From positions 1 to 24,893 of the forward strand of contig DAIRUQ010000042.1 of NCBI GenBank assembly GCA_036803245.1: a stretch of 24,893 bases of DNA, written 5' to 3'. A program made the translations under genes and the position numbers. The DNA comes from DAIRUQ01 sp036803245. GTDB lineage: Bacteria; Chloroflexota; Anaerolineae; UBA1429. Positions 15,961 through 24,565 of the stretch are shown here, piece after piece. Every line of letters begins with the position of its first letter. The stretch's first letter is position 1. The notes under the pieces were generated by a model. It searched no databases, was not told the origin of the DNA, and saw only the letters and a program-made list of their open reading frames with translations.

Positions 15961-17034
15961 CTAGTCGCCGTTCGCGATCCAGGCTTCGAGCTGCCGCCGT
16001 GCCTCGTCATCGTCGAGCTGATGGGGCGGCGACTTCATAAAGTAGGCCGAGGCGGGCACGACCGCCCCCGCCGTTCCACGGTCCTTGGCGATCTTGCAGC
16101 AGCGCACTGCATCGATTACCACGCCCGCAGAGTTGGGCGAGTCCCACACCTCGAGCTTGAGCTCTAGCTTTAGCGGCACCTCACCAAAGGTGGTGCCGTT
16201 CATGTGGATATAGCAGAACTTGCGGTCGGTCAGCCACGGCACATAGTCGCTGGGGCCCACATGGACGTGATCGGGATCGATCTGATAGTCCAACTGGCTG
16301 GTGACGGCGTCGGTCTTGCTGATCTTTTTCGATTCGAGCCGCTCGCGCTCGAGCATGTTGAAAAAGTCCATGTTGCCGCCAAAGTTGAGCTGATAGGTGT
16401 CATCTAGGCGGACACCGCGGTTCTGGAACAGACGCGTCAGCACGCGATGGGTGATGGTGGCTCCCACCTGGCTCTTGACATCGTCGCCGATGATCGGCAG
16501 GCCACGTTCACGGAAACGCTCCTGCCAATAGGCCTCGCGGGCGATGAACACGGGGATGCAGTTGACCATGCCGCACCCTGCGTCCAGGATCTGTTGGACG
16601 TACCATTTGGTGGCCATCTCGGAGCCGACAGGCAAAAAGTTCACCACTACGTCGGTCTTGGTATCGCGCAGAATCTGCACGATGTTGTCGGTGGGCCCTG
16701 GGGCCTTTTCGATGCGCTGGCTCAGGTACTTGGCGATGCCGTCATGGGTCATGCCTCGACGGACGGGGATCCCCATGTGCGGCACGTCGGCGAACTTGAT
16801 GGTGTTGTTGGGGCCTGACCAGATCGCCTCCGAGAGGTCCTTGCCGACCTTGGTAGCGTCAATGTCAAAGGCCGCGGTGAACTCGATGTCTCCGATGTGA
16901 TAGTTGCCGAGGCGCGGATGCATCAAGCCTGGGATGAACTGGTCCTCAGGCGCCTGCTGGTAGAACTGGACGCCTTGCACCAAGGCGGCGGCGCAGTTGC
17001 CCACGCCGATGATGGCCACGCGTACTTTGGGCAT
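15961..17034 (-). CDS. ino1: myo-Inositol-1-phosphate (3-phosphate) synthase
   Basis: A 357-residue NAD-dependent enzyme that converts glucose-6-phosphate to inositol phosphate, the first step to inositol lipids and other inositol compounds. ATG 17034 follows GGGGGAG. The short form matches the actinobacterial/archaeal type, not the longer eukaryotic enzyme. Recognisable blocks are IIGVGNCAAALVQG (NAD-binding), VNFLPVGSEMA, GDDVKSQVGAT, NFGGNMDFFNM, SKTDAV and the highly conserved LKLEVWDSPNSAG near the C-terminus. It follows the aminotransferase gene but has its own promoter. No inositol monophosphatase or PI synthase is in the window. Confidence 0.95.
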   Translation of the reverse strand: MPKVRVAIIGVGNCAAALVQGVQFYQQAPEDQFIPGLMHPRLGNYHIGDIEFTAAFDIDATKVGKDLSEAIWSGPNNTIKFADVPHMGIPVRRGMTHDGIAKYLSQRIEKAPGPTDNIVQILRDTKTDVVVNFLPVGSEMATKWYVQQILDAGCGMVNCIPVFIAREAYWQERFRERGLPIIGDDVKSQVGATITHRVLTRLFQNRGVRLDDTYQLNFGGNMDFFNMLERERLESKKISKTDAVTSQLDYQIDPDHVHVGPSDYVPWLTDRKFCYIHMNGTTFGEVPLKLELKLEVWDSPNSAGVVIDAVRCCKIAKDRGTAGAVVPASAYFMKSPPHQLDDDEARRQLEAWIANGD

Positions 17035-17084
17035 GATCTCCCCCTGCTGTGTGGATGGATGACGTCAGAACTGAACCTGAACCG

Positions 17085-17113
17085 ATGGTAGGCAGGGGCA
17101 GGCAGGCCGTCAA
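17085..17113 (-). promoter_or_regulatory. Promoter of ino1
   Basis: On the minus strand TTGACG (17108-17113), a 17 bp spacer and TACCAT (17085-17090). The -35 box overlaps the stop codon of the upstream aminotransferase gene. Transcription would start near 17078, giving a leader of about 44 nt. Confidence 0.6.
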
Positions 17114-18324
17114 GACCTCCATGCCCTCTGGATTTTGCGCGCCGCGCGAGCAATGTCCAGAATATCCTCTTCTGCTGATAGCAGGACACTCTGCATCAAC
17201 CAGAGACCGCGACGACTGGCCTCCTCAACCACAGGACAGGAGGCCTGGGGCGGCACGGGCCGTCCGAGTCTCTCGGCAATGTAGCGTGATCGCTCCACGA
17301 TGACGCGCGTGCTATGCAACGGTTCGCCATAGCCCGTCACGATCGGAATGCCCTCGGCCTGGATCGCCCGCGCAAAATCGGCGGCTGAGCGTCCGCCAAA
17401 GGCGTCGGGTTGGTACCACATCTTGAAGATATGATAGGCGTTGCGGGTGGCGCGGGGGTCGCCTGGCAGCGGATCCAACCCCTCGATGTCGGCCAGCGCC
17501 TCGCGCAGGGTGGCGGCCCGCGCCGAGCGCACGGCGGCCTGTTCCTCCAGGCGACCAAGCTGGACGCGGATGATCGCGGCCTCCCACTCGGCCAGGCGAT
17601 AGTTGCTGGCCAGGTTGAGGTGTTCGTACCAGCCGCCCGTCCGCGATCGGCCCACGTTGCGGATGGACCAGCACTGGTCGTATAGTTCCTCGTCGTTGGT
17701 AATGATGATGCCGCCCTCGCCAGCGGTGACGTTCTTGCTGGCCTGAAAGCTAAAGGTGCCCATCTGGCCGATGGCCCCCACCCCGCGCCCCTGCCAGCGC
17801 GCGCCGTGGGCTTGGGCCGCGTCCTCGATGACGACAAGCCCATGACGGGCTGCGATCTCGTTGATGGCGTCCATATCGGCTGGCTCGCCGCCGATGTGGA
17901 CAGGCAGGATCGCCTTGGTGCGAGAAGTGATCAGCGGCTCGATGCCGCTCGGATCCATGTTCCAGGTGTCGGGCAGGACATCCGTGAAGCGGGGGATGGC
18001 CCCCACCAACAGCGGCGTATTGGCGGTGGCGATGAACGTGTAGGCGGTGGTGATGACCTCGTCGCCCCAATCGATGCCAGCGGCGCGCAGGGCCACCTCA
18101 ATGGCGATGCTACCATTGCAGACGGCGATGGCATGCTTCGCATCGTGGGCCTGAGCGAACTCGGCCTCCATGGCGCTGACATTATCGCCGCTCTGCGACC
18201 ACCACCGACCCGAGTTGACGACATCGGTGATCGCCTCGACCTCACGTTGGTCCCAGACGGGCCAGCGCGGAAACGGCCGACTGCGGAGCGGCGTCCCTCC
18301 GTCGATAGCTAGCATTTGCGGCAT
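17110..18324 (-). CDS. DegT/DnrJ/EryC1/StrS-family PLP-dependent aminotransferase
   Basis: A 404-residue fold-type-I PLP enzyme of the sugar aminotransferase family. The start is ATG 18324, preceded by AGGAGGT at ideal spacing; the longer frame adds 20 residues that overlap the promoter. The family pattern is clear: VCNGSIAIEVALRAAGI, GDEVITTAYTFIAT, DAAQAHGA (D168, which holds the PLP ring nitrogen), and FSFQASKNVTAGEGG with the PLP lysine K197. Such enzymes add an amino group to a keto-sugar nucleotide, or to keto-inositol in aminocyclitol pathways. Sitting directly upstream of ino1 makes an aminocyclitol role conceivable, but no partner dehydrogenase is adjacent. Confidence 0.9.
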   Translation of the reverse strand: MPQMLAIDGGTPLRSRPFPRWPVWDQREVEAITDVVNSGRWWSQSGDNVSAMEAEFAQAHDAKHAIAVCNGSIAIEVALRAAGIDWGDEVITTAYTFIATANTPLLVGAIPRFTDVLPDTWNMDPSGIEPLITSRTKAILPVHIGGEPADMDAINEIAARHGLVVIEDAAQAHGARWQGRGVGAIGQMGTFSFQASKNVTAGEGGIIITNDEELYDQCWSIRNVGRSRTGGWYEHLNLASNYRLAEWEAAIIRVQLGRLEEQAAVRSARAATLREALADIEGLDPLPGDPRATRNAYHIFKMWYQPDAFGGRSAADFARAIQAEGIPIVTGYGEPLHSTRVIVERSRYIAERLGRPVPPQASCPVVEEASRRGLWLMQSVLLSAEEDILDIARAARKIQRAWRS

Positions 18325-18361
18325 GTCATTACCTCCTGTGCCAAGGATGCGATGCCGAACA

Positions 18362-18391
18362 ATGGTAGCCGCTTGGGACCCCATAGGTCAA
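18362..18391 (-). promoter_or_regulatory. Promoter of the DegT-family aminotransferase
   Basis: On the minus strand TTGACC (18386-18391), an 18 bp spacer and TACCAT (18362-18367). Its -35 box is one base away from the -35 box of the divergent GNAT promoter. Confidence 0.6.
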
Positions 18392-18392
18392 C

Positions 18393-18421
18393 TTGGTGCG
18401 ATTCCGTGGCTGCGCTAGAAT
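18393..18421 (+). promoter_or_regulatory. Promoter of the GNAT acetyltransferase
   Basis: TTGGTG (18393-18398), a 17 bp spacer and TAGAAT (18416-18421). Transcription would start near 18428, leaving only about 12 nt before the ATG at 18440, just enough to hold the AAAGGAG ribosome-binding site. Confidence 0.55.
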
Positions 18422-18439
18422 GCTCCAAAGGAGTTGGCC

Positions 18440-19021
18440 ATGGACGATGAGCTCTTGGTTACTATGATCCGTCTGCGGGATGGCCGCGAGGCCTGCGTGC
18501 GCCCACTGACCAGCGAGGATGCCGAGATTCTGGGGGATTTCTTCTGCGGTCTCTCAGAAAAGACCCGCAGCACCTACGGGCCGCATCCGTTCGGGCGCGA
18601 CACGGCCGCCGAGCTGTGCGCTGCCGTCAGTGATCAGCGCACAGTGCGGTTTGTCGCCGTCGTGGATGATGAGACGCCCCGCGCCGAGATCATCGCCTAT
18701 ATGATCCTCTCGCGCCAGATCTGGGACGGCGATCGCAATCGCTATGGCGAGACGGTCCCCTGGGAGACGACAGCGTGCCTAGCGCCCGTGGTGGCTGACG
18801 TTCACCAGGGCCAAGGCCTGGGTAGCGCCATGGGGCGACACGTGCTGGCCTGCGCGCGGGCCCAGGGTCTCTCGCACGTGATCTTGATGGGCGGCGTGAT
18901 GGATGAGAACCCGCGCGCGCGGCGCGTCTATGAAAAGTTGGGGTTCGAGTTCGCGCGCAGCTTTGAGACCGAGGCGGGCGGCCGCCGTCGTCTCAACCAT
19001 GATATGGTGGTAACGCTCTAG
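18440..19021 (+). CDS. GNAT-family N-acetyltransferase
   Basis: A 193-residue acetyltransferase. ATG 18440 is chosen over the in-frame TTG at 18434, because the GGAG lies directly against the TTG but at proper spacing from the ATG. The N-terminus (MIRLRDGREACVRPLTSEDAE) is typical of the fold. The acetyl-CoA pyrophosphate loop is V-x-x-x-x-Q-G-x-G-x-A/G (VHQGQGLGSAMG, around residues 122-133). The C-terminal NPRARRVYEKLGFEFARSFE is the classic motif B end. The acyl acceptor, protein or small molecule, is unknown. It stands alone between a divergent promoter and a hairpin-rich spacer. Confidence 0.88.
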   Translation: MDDELLVTMIRLRDGREACVRPLTSEDAEILGDFFCGLSEKTRSTYGPHPFGRDTAAELCAAVSDQRTVRFVAVVDDETPRAEIIAYMILSRQIWDGDRNRYGETVPWETTACLAPVVADVHQGQGLGSAMGRHVLACARAQGLSHVILMGGVMDENPRARRVYEKLGFEFARSFETEAGGRRRLNHDMVVTL

Positions 19022-19035
19022 GGCTTGGGTGCTTG

Positions 19036-19075
19036 GCCCTGGCAAGGGCTGTGTGCCCGCCCGGGGGAGGCGGGC
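19036..19075 (+). terminator. Two small GC hairpins after the GNAT gene
   Basis: GCCCT-GGCA-AGGGC (19036-19049) and GCCCGCC with a 7-base loop and GGCGGGC (19055-19075) follow the GNAT stop by 14 and 33 bases. Neither is followed by a T-run, so rho-independent termination is uncertain. Confidence 0.4.
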
Positions 19076-19132
19076 GGCGGCTCAAGGCCGACGCAAGACC
19101 AACGCCGGTGCCCTGGGTTGTCGGATCGCGAA

Positions 19133-19163
19133 CACGCTCTCTCTGCGATGCAGAGGGAGCGTG
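19133..19163 (+). repeat. 14 bp hairpin upstream of the HEPN-like gene
   Basis: An inverted repeat of 14 pairs with one T-G wobble, CACGCTCTCTCTGC / GCAGAGGGAGCGTG around a GAT loop. It is the strongest stem in the 19022-19196 spacer and ends 33 bases before the GTG of the next gene. It could be a terminator for the GNAT transcript or a leader structure. A TAGAGT (19179-19184) without a clear -35 is the only -10-like site between it and the gene. Confidence 0.55.
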
Positions 19164-19196
19164 CCCAGTGTGGTGTGCTAGAGTGAGGGGGAACAC

Positions 19197-20210
19197 GTGA
19201 GCCATCTGGTGGCGTTCGCCAGTCTGCCGTTTGGGATGCGGGGTGGCGAGTATCCCGTGGCCGTTGGTGACGAGCAGGTGCTGGTGCGCGTCGCTGACCA
19301 GCGGTTCAATCCCTTTCTCTCGGTGACCTCGCGACCCGAGTTGGCTCAGAGCTTGCCCCAAGGGCGCATCGATGATCGATTCACTAGCTATACCTGGTAC
19401 GATCACCCCTTTCTCTTGCAGGTGGTCTTTGGGAGGAACGTGGCCGCCCTCGGGTCGATCAGCTCCATGGCGACGGTGGTGGAGCCGCTTCCACGGCGTG
19501 GCCTCCGTGGCAGTTCTGCTGTGCTGGACGAGCGCATGGAGCGGTTTGGACAGCGAGCCATGCACGCCTGCAACACGGTCATTGCGGCGGTGCGACGTAG
19601 GGCACACCTCTACCAGCTTCTGGACCTAACTCGTGAGGATATCGAGATCACCATTCGCGACGACAACGGGGCGGTGCTACGTCACGACCCCGTCGAGGGG
19701 ATCGTGGCCGAGCGACAGGCCCGCGAGACCGAGTCCTTTGATCTGGTGGATCGCGACGACCTCTGGTACGAGGAGCTGCGCGAGCATCTAGAGGGGGCTG
19801 GCGACTATTCGCTGGCCGAGGACCTCCTGCTAGAGGCCGAGCGGGCGCTGGCGCAGCGCTTTGCCAGGCAGGCGGTGGCTACCTGCTACAGCGCTTTGGA
19901 GGCCTCTGCCGCCAGCCTGCTGACGGTGCGCATGAAAGGACACGGCCGTAGCGACCGCGAGATCGACGCCACGCTGGCGGGCAAGGGGTTGGCCTCCAAG
20001 CTGGATAGCCTACTCCGCACCTACACGGGCTATAGTCTGCGACGGGATAACCACGAGCTCTGGCACGCCTTTTATGATTTCCTGGCCCTACGCAACGATG
20101 TGGTCCATCGCGGGCTGTACCCCAGTGACGAGCGCGTACGCGAGGCGATGCGCATCACGCGCAATATCATGGACTGGCTGGCCATGGTGACGGCTCGTGT
20201 AGAGCCGTGA
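19197..20210 (+). CDS. Uncharacterised protein with C-terminal HEPN-like domain
   Basis: A 337-residue protein I do not recognise as a whole. The start is GTG 19197, with GAGGGGG about six bases upstream. Residues 1-180 are mixed strand/helix with no known motif. Residues about 205-330 are helical and end in ALRNDVVHRG, where R299-x4-H304 is the catalytic signature of HEPN ribonucleases. It is preceded by a helix (LEAERALAQRFARQAVATCYSALEASAASLL) like the first HEPN helices. HEPN proteins occur as RNases in toxin-antitoxin, abortive-infection and CRISPR systems, but many RX4H-bearing proteins are only RNA-binding or uncharacterised. No antitoxin-like partner (MNT or similar) is adjacent. lexA follows on the same strand, from its own SOS promoter. 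Confidence 0.65.
   Translation: MSHLVAFASLPFGMRGGEYPVAVGDEQVLVRVADQRFNPFLSVTSRPELAQSLPQGRIDDRFTSYTWYDHPFLLQVVFGRNVAALGSISSMATVVEPLPRRGLRGSSAVLDERMERFGQRAMHACNTVIAAVRRRAHLYQLLDLTREDIEITIRDDNGAVLRHDPVEGIVAERQARETESFDLVDRDDLWYEELREHLEGAGDYSLAEDLLLEAERALAQRFARQAVATCYSALEASAASLLTVRMKGHGRSDREIDATLAGKGLASKLDSLLRTYTGYSLRRDNHELWHAFYDFLALRNDVVHRGLYPSDERVREAMRITRNIMDWLAMVTARVEP
20190..20208 (+). terminator. Hairpin overlapping the stop of the HEPN-like gene
   Basis: A perfect 7 bp stem (ACGGCTC / GAGCCGT) with a GTGTA loop ends at the first base of the stop codon. A second small stem, GGCAC-AGC-GTGCC, follows at 20223-20235. No T-run follows either, so function is uncertain. Confidence 0.35.
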
Positions 20211-20244
20211 CGTGGGGCGTGTGGCACAGCGTGCCGCGATAGCC

Positions 20245-20273
20245 TTGACCCCGAACAAATGTTCCGCTATAAT
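20245..20273 (+). promoter_or_regulatory. lexA promoter
   Basis: TTGACC (20245-20250), a 17 bp spacer and a perfect TATAAT (20268-20273). Transcription would start near 20280, giving a leader of about 27 nt with GAGGAG before the ATG. The SOS box lies inside the spacer. Confidence 0.85.
20253..20264 (+). promoter_or_regulatory. LexA operator (SOS box)
   Basis: GAACAAATGTTC is a GAAC-N4-GTTC palindrome with a complementary AT-only spacer edge, matching the Gram-positive SOS-box consensus. It sits between the -35 and -10 boxes of lexA, so LexA bound here would block RNA polymerase and repress its own gene. Confidence 0.88.
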
Positions 20274-20306
20274 GGGCACAAGCTGAAACTAGTGAGGAGT
20301 TCGGCC

Positions 20307-20749
20307 ATGCCCAAGCGCAAAGGGTTGTCCAAGCGGCAGCAGAGCATGCTCGACGCCATCCGCACCTTTTTGGACGAGAATGGATACCCGCCCACCATCC
20401 GCCAGCTATGTGACATGGCGGATATCTCTTCGACGTCCGTGGCTAGCTACAATCTCGATAGCCTCCAACGCCAGGGGTATATCACCCGTGACCCTGACGT
20501 CTCTCGTGGGATTCGCTTGGTTGACGATGCCGAGATGTCGCCGCGGCTCGGCCAGGTGGCGGTGCCGCTGCTGGGGGTGATCGCCGCCGGCGAGCCCATC
20601 CCCGTGCCTGATTCCGACTTTTCGCAGGCCGACTATGAGCTGATCGACTTGGCGCGGGACCTGGTGCCCGATGCCGAGGACGTGTATGCCCTGGAGGTGC
20701 GCGGCACGTCCATGATCGATGCCCTCATCGGCGATGGCGATATCGTCCT
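20307..20749 (+). CDS. lexA: SOS repressor LexA (3' end lost in assembly gap)
   Basis: The first 147 residues of LexA, starting at ATG 20307 behind GAGGAGT. The winged helix-turn-helix spans residues about 1-70 (SKRQQSMLDAIRTFLDENGYPPTIRQL, then SSTSVASYNLDSLQ). The autoproteolysis site is A94-G95 in VIAAGEPIPV, and the serine nucleophile is S135 in VRGTSMIDALIGDGDIV. The catalytic lysine and roughly the last 60 residues should lie in the N-run. It represses the DNA-damage regulon until RecA-stimulated self-cleavage. The SOS box in its own promoter supports autoregulation. It is convergent with dnaE. Confidence 0.95.
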
Positions 20750-20849
20750 NNNNNNNNNNNNNNNNNNNNNNNNNNNNNNNNNNNNNNNNNNNNNNNNNNN
20801 NNNNNNNNNNNNNNNNNNNNNNNNNNNNNNNNNNNNNNNNNNNNNNNNN
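20750..20849. other. Assembly gap of 100 N
   Basis: Exactly 100 unknown bases, the conventional placeholder for a join of unknown size. The missing parts of lexA (about 60 codons) and of dnaE cannot both fit in 100 bases, so the true distance is probably longer. Frames that appear to read through it are artefacts. Confidence 0.98.
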
Positions 20850-23800
20850 CCAGGACCGAGCAGGTCGTTCAGGGATCGCTCTAGGTCTGGCGAGTAGGCT
20901 ACCTTGTGGTTAGGGAACCCCATCTTTACCTGGCCTTGGCCATTCACCAGCTTGAAAGTAAAAGGCGTATCTCCCTGATGGTTGCCGATCAGCTCCAGCG
21001 CCCGTGATGCCAACGCCTCACGAGGTTCTCGGCCATCCTCCAAGTTGATGCGCAGCTCGATAGAGCGCGGCTTGGGGCGGTGGGTGGTCCTTTTGGGCGC
21101 ATCCTTGGGCGGGTCGTAAGCCACGATCTGATCAGCGATCAGTTTGGCGCGGTCGTCGCGGTCGTCCACCTTGCCAGTCATCATGAGTACCCGCTGCTCG
21201 TGTAGGAGGCCGTTTGCCTCTTCATAGATGCGCGGGAACACCACCACTTCCATGATGCCCGAGAGATCCTCCAACGCCACAAATGCCATGCGGTTCCCTT
21301 TGCGGGTCATGATCTCGCGCGACTCGCTGACCACGCCGGCCACCGTGACGATCTCGCCAGTCATCGCTGTGGTGATTTCGGCCAGCTCTGTCAGGCGCTC
21401 GTCGGCGCAGGTGGAGAGCACGTCCAGTGGGTGGGACGAGACATAGACGCCCAGCAGCTCGCGCTCGTCCGCCAGGCGTTGTTTTTCCGGCAGCGGTCGG
21501 AACTCTTGCGGCAACAGGTGACCACTACCTATGGTGGCGCCCATGCTGTCGCCGGCTAAGTCAAAGAGGCTGGCCTGGCCCACGGCGGCATCGTGCTGCA
21601 CCCGCGCGCTCTCGGCCATCATGCTATCGATGCCGGCCAGCAGCGCTCCCCTGGCTCCCATTTCGTCCAGAGCGCCCGCGCGGATCAGCGCCTCTAGGGC
21701 CCGTCGGTTGACCTTGCGTAGATCCACGCGCTTGACGAGATCGTCAATGTCCGCAAAGGGCTCATCGCCGCGCGCCTGAACGATCTCTGCGGCGGGGCCA
21801 TCGCCACAGTTCTTGATGGCGCCCAGCCCAAATCGGATCGAAAGGCTAGAGGCCTCCGACAGGTCGCATGTGAGGGGCGCGCCGGTCTCATCGGCCGACT
21901 CGAGGGTGAAATCCACGCCAGAGCGGTTCACGCTGGGCGCCAGGAGGCGTATCCCCTGCCGACGACATTCGGCGGCCAGCACCGCCACCTTTTCCAGGTT
22001 GCCGCGCTCTACCGAGAGGAGAGCGCCCATGAACTGGGCTGGATAGTGAGCCTTGAGATAGGCCGTCTGCACGGTGATGACGGCATAGGCCGCCCCGTGG
22101 GATTTGTTAAAGCCGTAATTCGCGAATCGCTCAATGTCAGTAAAGATGGTCTCGGCCGCTTCGCGCGGAATGCCGTGAGCAACCGCCCCAGCGACAAAGT
22201 TGGCGTGCTGCTCGTCGAGGTCCTTCTTTTTCTTCTTGCCCACCGCCCGGCGCATCAAATCGGCTTCGGCCGCTGTATAGCCGGCCAGCTCCTGGGCGAT
22301 GCGGATGATCTGCTCCTGATAGACGATGATCCCGTAGGTGTCCTTCAGGATCGGCTCTAGCGTCGGATGCGCATAGGTGACCTCTTCGCGGCCATACTTG
22401 CGATCGATATAGGAGCCGATATAGTCCATCGGTCCCGGGCGGAACAGCGCGATCACCGCGATAATGTCGCGGAACTCGCTGGGCTGCATATCTCGCAGCG
22501 TGCGGCGCATCCCCTCGCTCTCCACCTGAAAGACGCCGGTGACGTCGCCCGAGCACAGCAGCGCATACGTGTCGGGGTCATCCAGTGGGATCCCGTCGGG
22601 ATCGAGGGTGATGCCCTCGGTGCGTTCGATCCAGCGGAACGTGCGGTCGAGCACCGTCAGGGTCGAGAGCCCAAGGACATCCAGCTTGAGCAGACCGATG
22701 GCCTCGACGTCCTCCATGCAGAACTGGGAGACGAGCCCATCCCCGTGGGGTGCCGGTCGTAACGGAGTGTACTGGACCAAGGGCTTGTCGGCGATCAGAA
22801 TGCCAGCCGCGTGGGTGGAAAAGTTGCGGGCCACACCCTGCACCTGGATGGCAAAATCGAGCAGCTGCCGAATGTCGCGCCGGCTGGCATGCAGCTCGCG
22901 CAGCTCTGACACTGACTCGAGGGCGTTCTCGATCCGCTGTTTGGGGCCTTCTGGAATCAGCTTGGCCACATAGTCCACCTCGGCTAGGTCCATCGCCAGG
23001 GCGCGACCCACATCGCGGATGGCCGCTCTAGCCCCTAACGTGGTAAAGGTGGCGATCTGCGCCGTCTTGTCCTCGCCATAGCGCCGCACCAGATACTCGA
23101 TGACCTCACCGCGGCGGTCCTCGGGATAGTCGAGGTCGATGTCGGGCATGTTGACGCGACCAGGGTTTAGAAAGCGCTCAAAGATCAGGTCCAGCCCAAG
23201 CGGCTCCAGGCTCGTAATGCCTAGCGAGTATGATACCAAGCTGCCCGGACCCGATCCTCGGCCGGGGCCCACCAGCATCTTGGCCTCGTTCTTGGCCCAC
23301 TTGACCAGGTCCCAGTTGATGAGGAAATAGTCGTCAAACCCCATGGAGTGGATCACAGAGAGCTCGTGCTCCAGGCGCTCGCGGATCGTTGGAGTGACCT
23401 CGCCATAGTGCCGTCGCAGGCCCTCTTCACACAGTTGGCGCAAAAAGGTCTCGCTGGTGTGGCCTTCGGGCACCTCGAAAATGGGCAGGTGGTAGCCCTC
23501 TTGCTCGATGGCATAGTTGCACAGATCGGCCACCATGGCCGTGTTCTCGATGGCCTCGGGATACTCTGGCAGGGCTGCCATCATCTCATCGTAAGAGCGC
23601 AGGTGGTAATCTTGGCCAGACATGCGCATCCGGTCCGGATCGTTGAGCGTGGTCTGGGTCTGGATGGCCAGCAGCAAGTCTTGAGCGGCGGCGTCCTCCT
23701 TGCGCGCATAGTGGACGTCGTTGGTGGCGATGCACTTGAGGCCGAATTCGCGCGCCATGGTGGCCAGCTGCTGGTTGATCTGGAGCAGCTCTGGGATGCC

Positions 23801-24337
23801 GTCATGCTGCTGCAGCTCAACGTAAAAGCGATCTGCCCCGAAAAGATCCCGGTAAAAGCCCATCGCCTCGCGGGCGCCGTCGACATTGCCCTGTAGCAGC
23901 TTGGCGGGCACCTCACCAGACAGGCATGCGCTGGTGCAGATCAGCCCTTGACCGTATTCGGCCAGGGTCTGCCGGTCGATGCGCGGTCGATAGTACATAC
24001 CCTCTGTGGAAGCCAGGGTCACCAGCTTGAGCAGGTTCTCATAGCCGCCCTGATCCATGGCCAACAGCACCAGATGGTAGGCCTCGCGATCGACACCCGG
24101 CTCGCGTTGCTGCATGCTGCGCGGCGCCTGGTACAGCTCACACCCGATGATCGGCTTGATCCCCTGCTCGGCGGCCGCCTGGCAGAAAGCGACCGCGGCG
24201 TACATGCAGCCATGGTCGGTTAGCGCAAGGGCCTTCTGGCCTAGCTCGGCGGCTCGCTTGCAGAGTGCCTTGGGGCTAGAGAGCCCGTCCAGCAGAGAGA
24301 ACTCGCTATGGACATGCAGATGGACAAAGGAGCTCAC
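20850..24337 (-). CDS. dnaE: DNA polymerase III alpha subunit DnaE (C-terminus lost in gap)
   Basis: 1162 residues of the replicative polymerase are visible, from GTG 24337 (GGGAGG upstream) to the gap; probably few residues are missing. The PHP domain (1-about 290) has all nine metal ligands expected for an active site: H8, H10, D17, H42, E67, H88, C138, D207, H209. The polymerase core carries GPGRGSGPGSLVSY and the catalytic PDIDLDYPEDRR (D401, D403), with a third Asp in LLKLDVLGL. The helix-hairpin and fingers region includes FANYGFNKSHGAAYAV. The OB domain is near residue 1000 (VTVAGVVSESREIMTRKGNRMAF). It is the DnaE1 type, not PolC. It is convergent with lexA. Confidence 0.97.
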
Positions 24338-24420
24338 ACAATCCTCCCAAAGAAAGCGGACAGCTATGGAAACAGGAGATCGGGCCGACGAGCAGGTGCG
24401 AGGAGTCCCGCGACGGCCTC

Positions 24421-24449
24421 AGCATAAACGGAAGATGCCCCCCGGGCAA
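24421..24449 (-). promoter_or_regulatory. Candidate dnaE promoter
   Basis: On the minus strand TTGCCC (24444-24449), a 17 bp spacer and TATGCT (24421-24426). Transcription would start near 24414, giving a leader of about 77 nt. No GAAC-N4-GTTC SOS box is near it. Confidence 0.45.
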
Positions 24450-24565
24450 GCAGCCGGCGCCGCGAATTGACGCCTAGTTGGAGTCACGTACCCAAGGGAG
24501 CCGTTGACGCTGGCGGCAAGAGAAGCGGATCGGCGGTCGCGGGCCTGGGGGAGCCCCAGACGCAG

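Noticed and set aside
20633..20849. C-terminal extension of DnaE through the N-run
   Set aside because: The residues after the Ns are the antisense of lexA; the gap is of unknown length, so the frame is an artefact.
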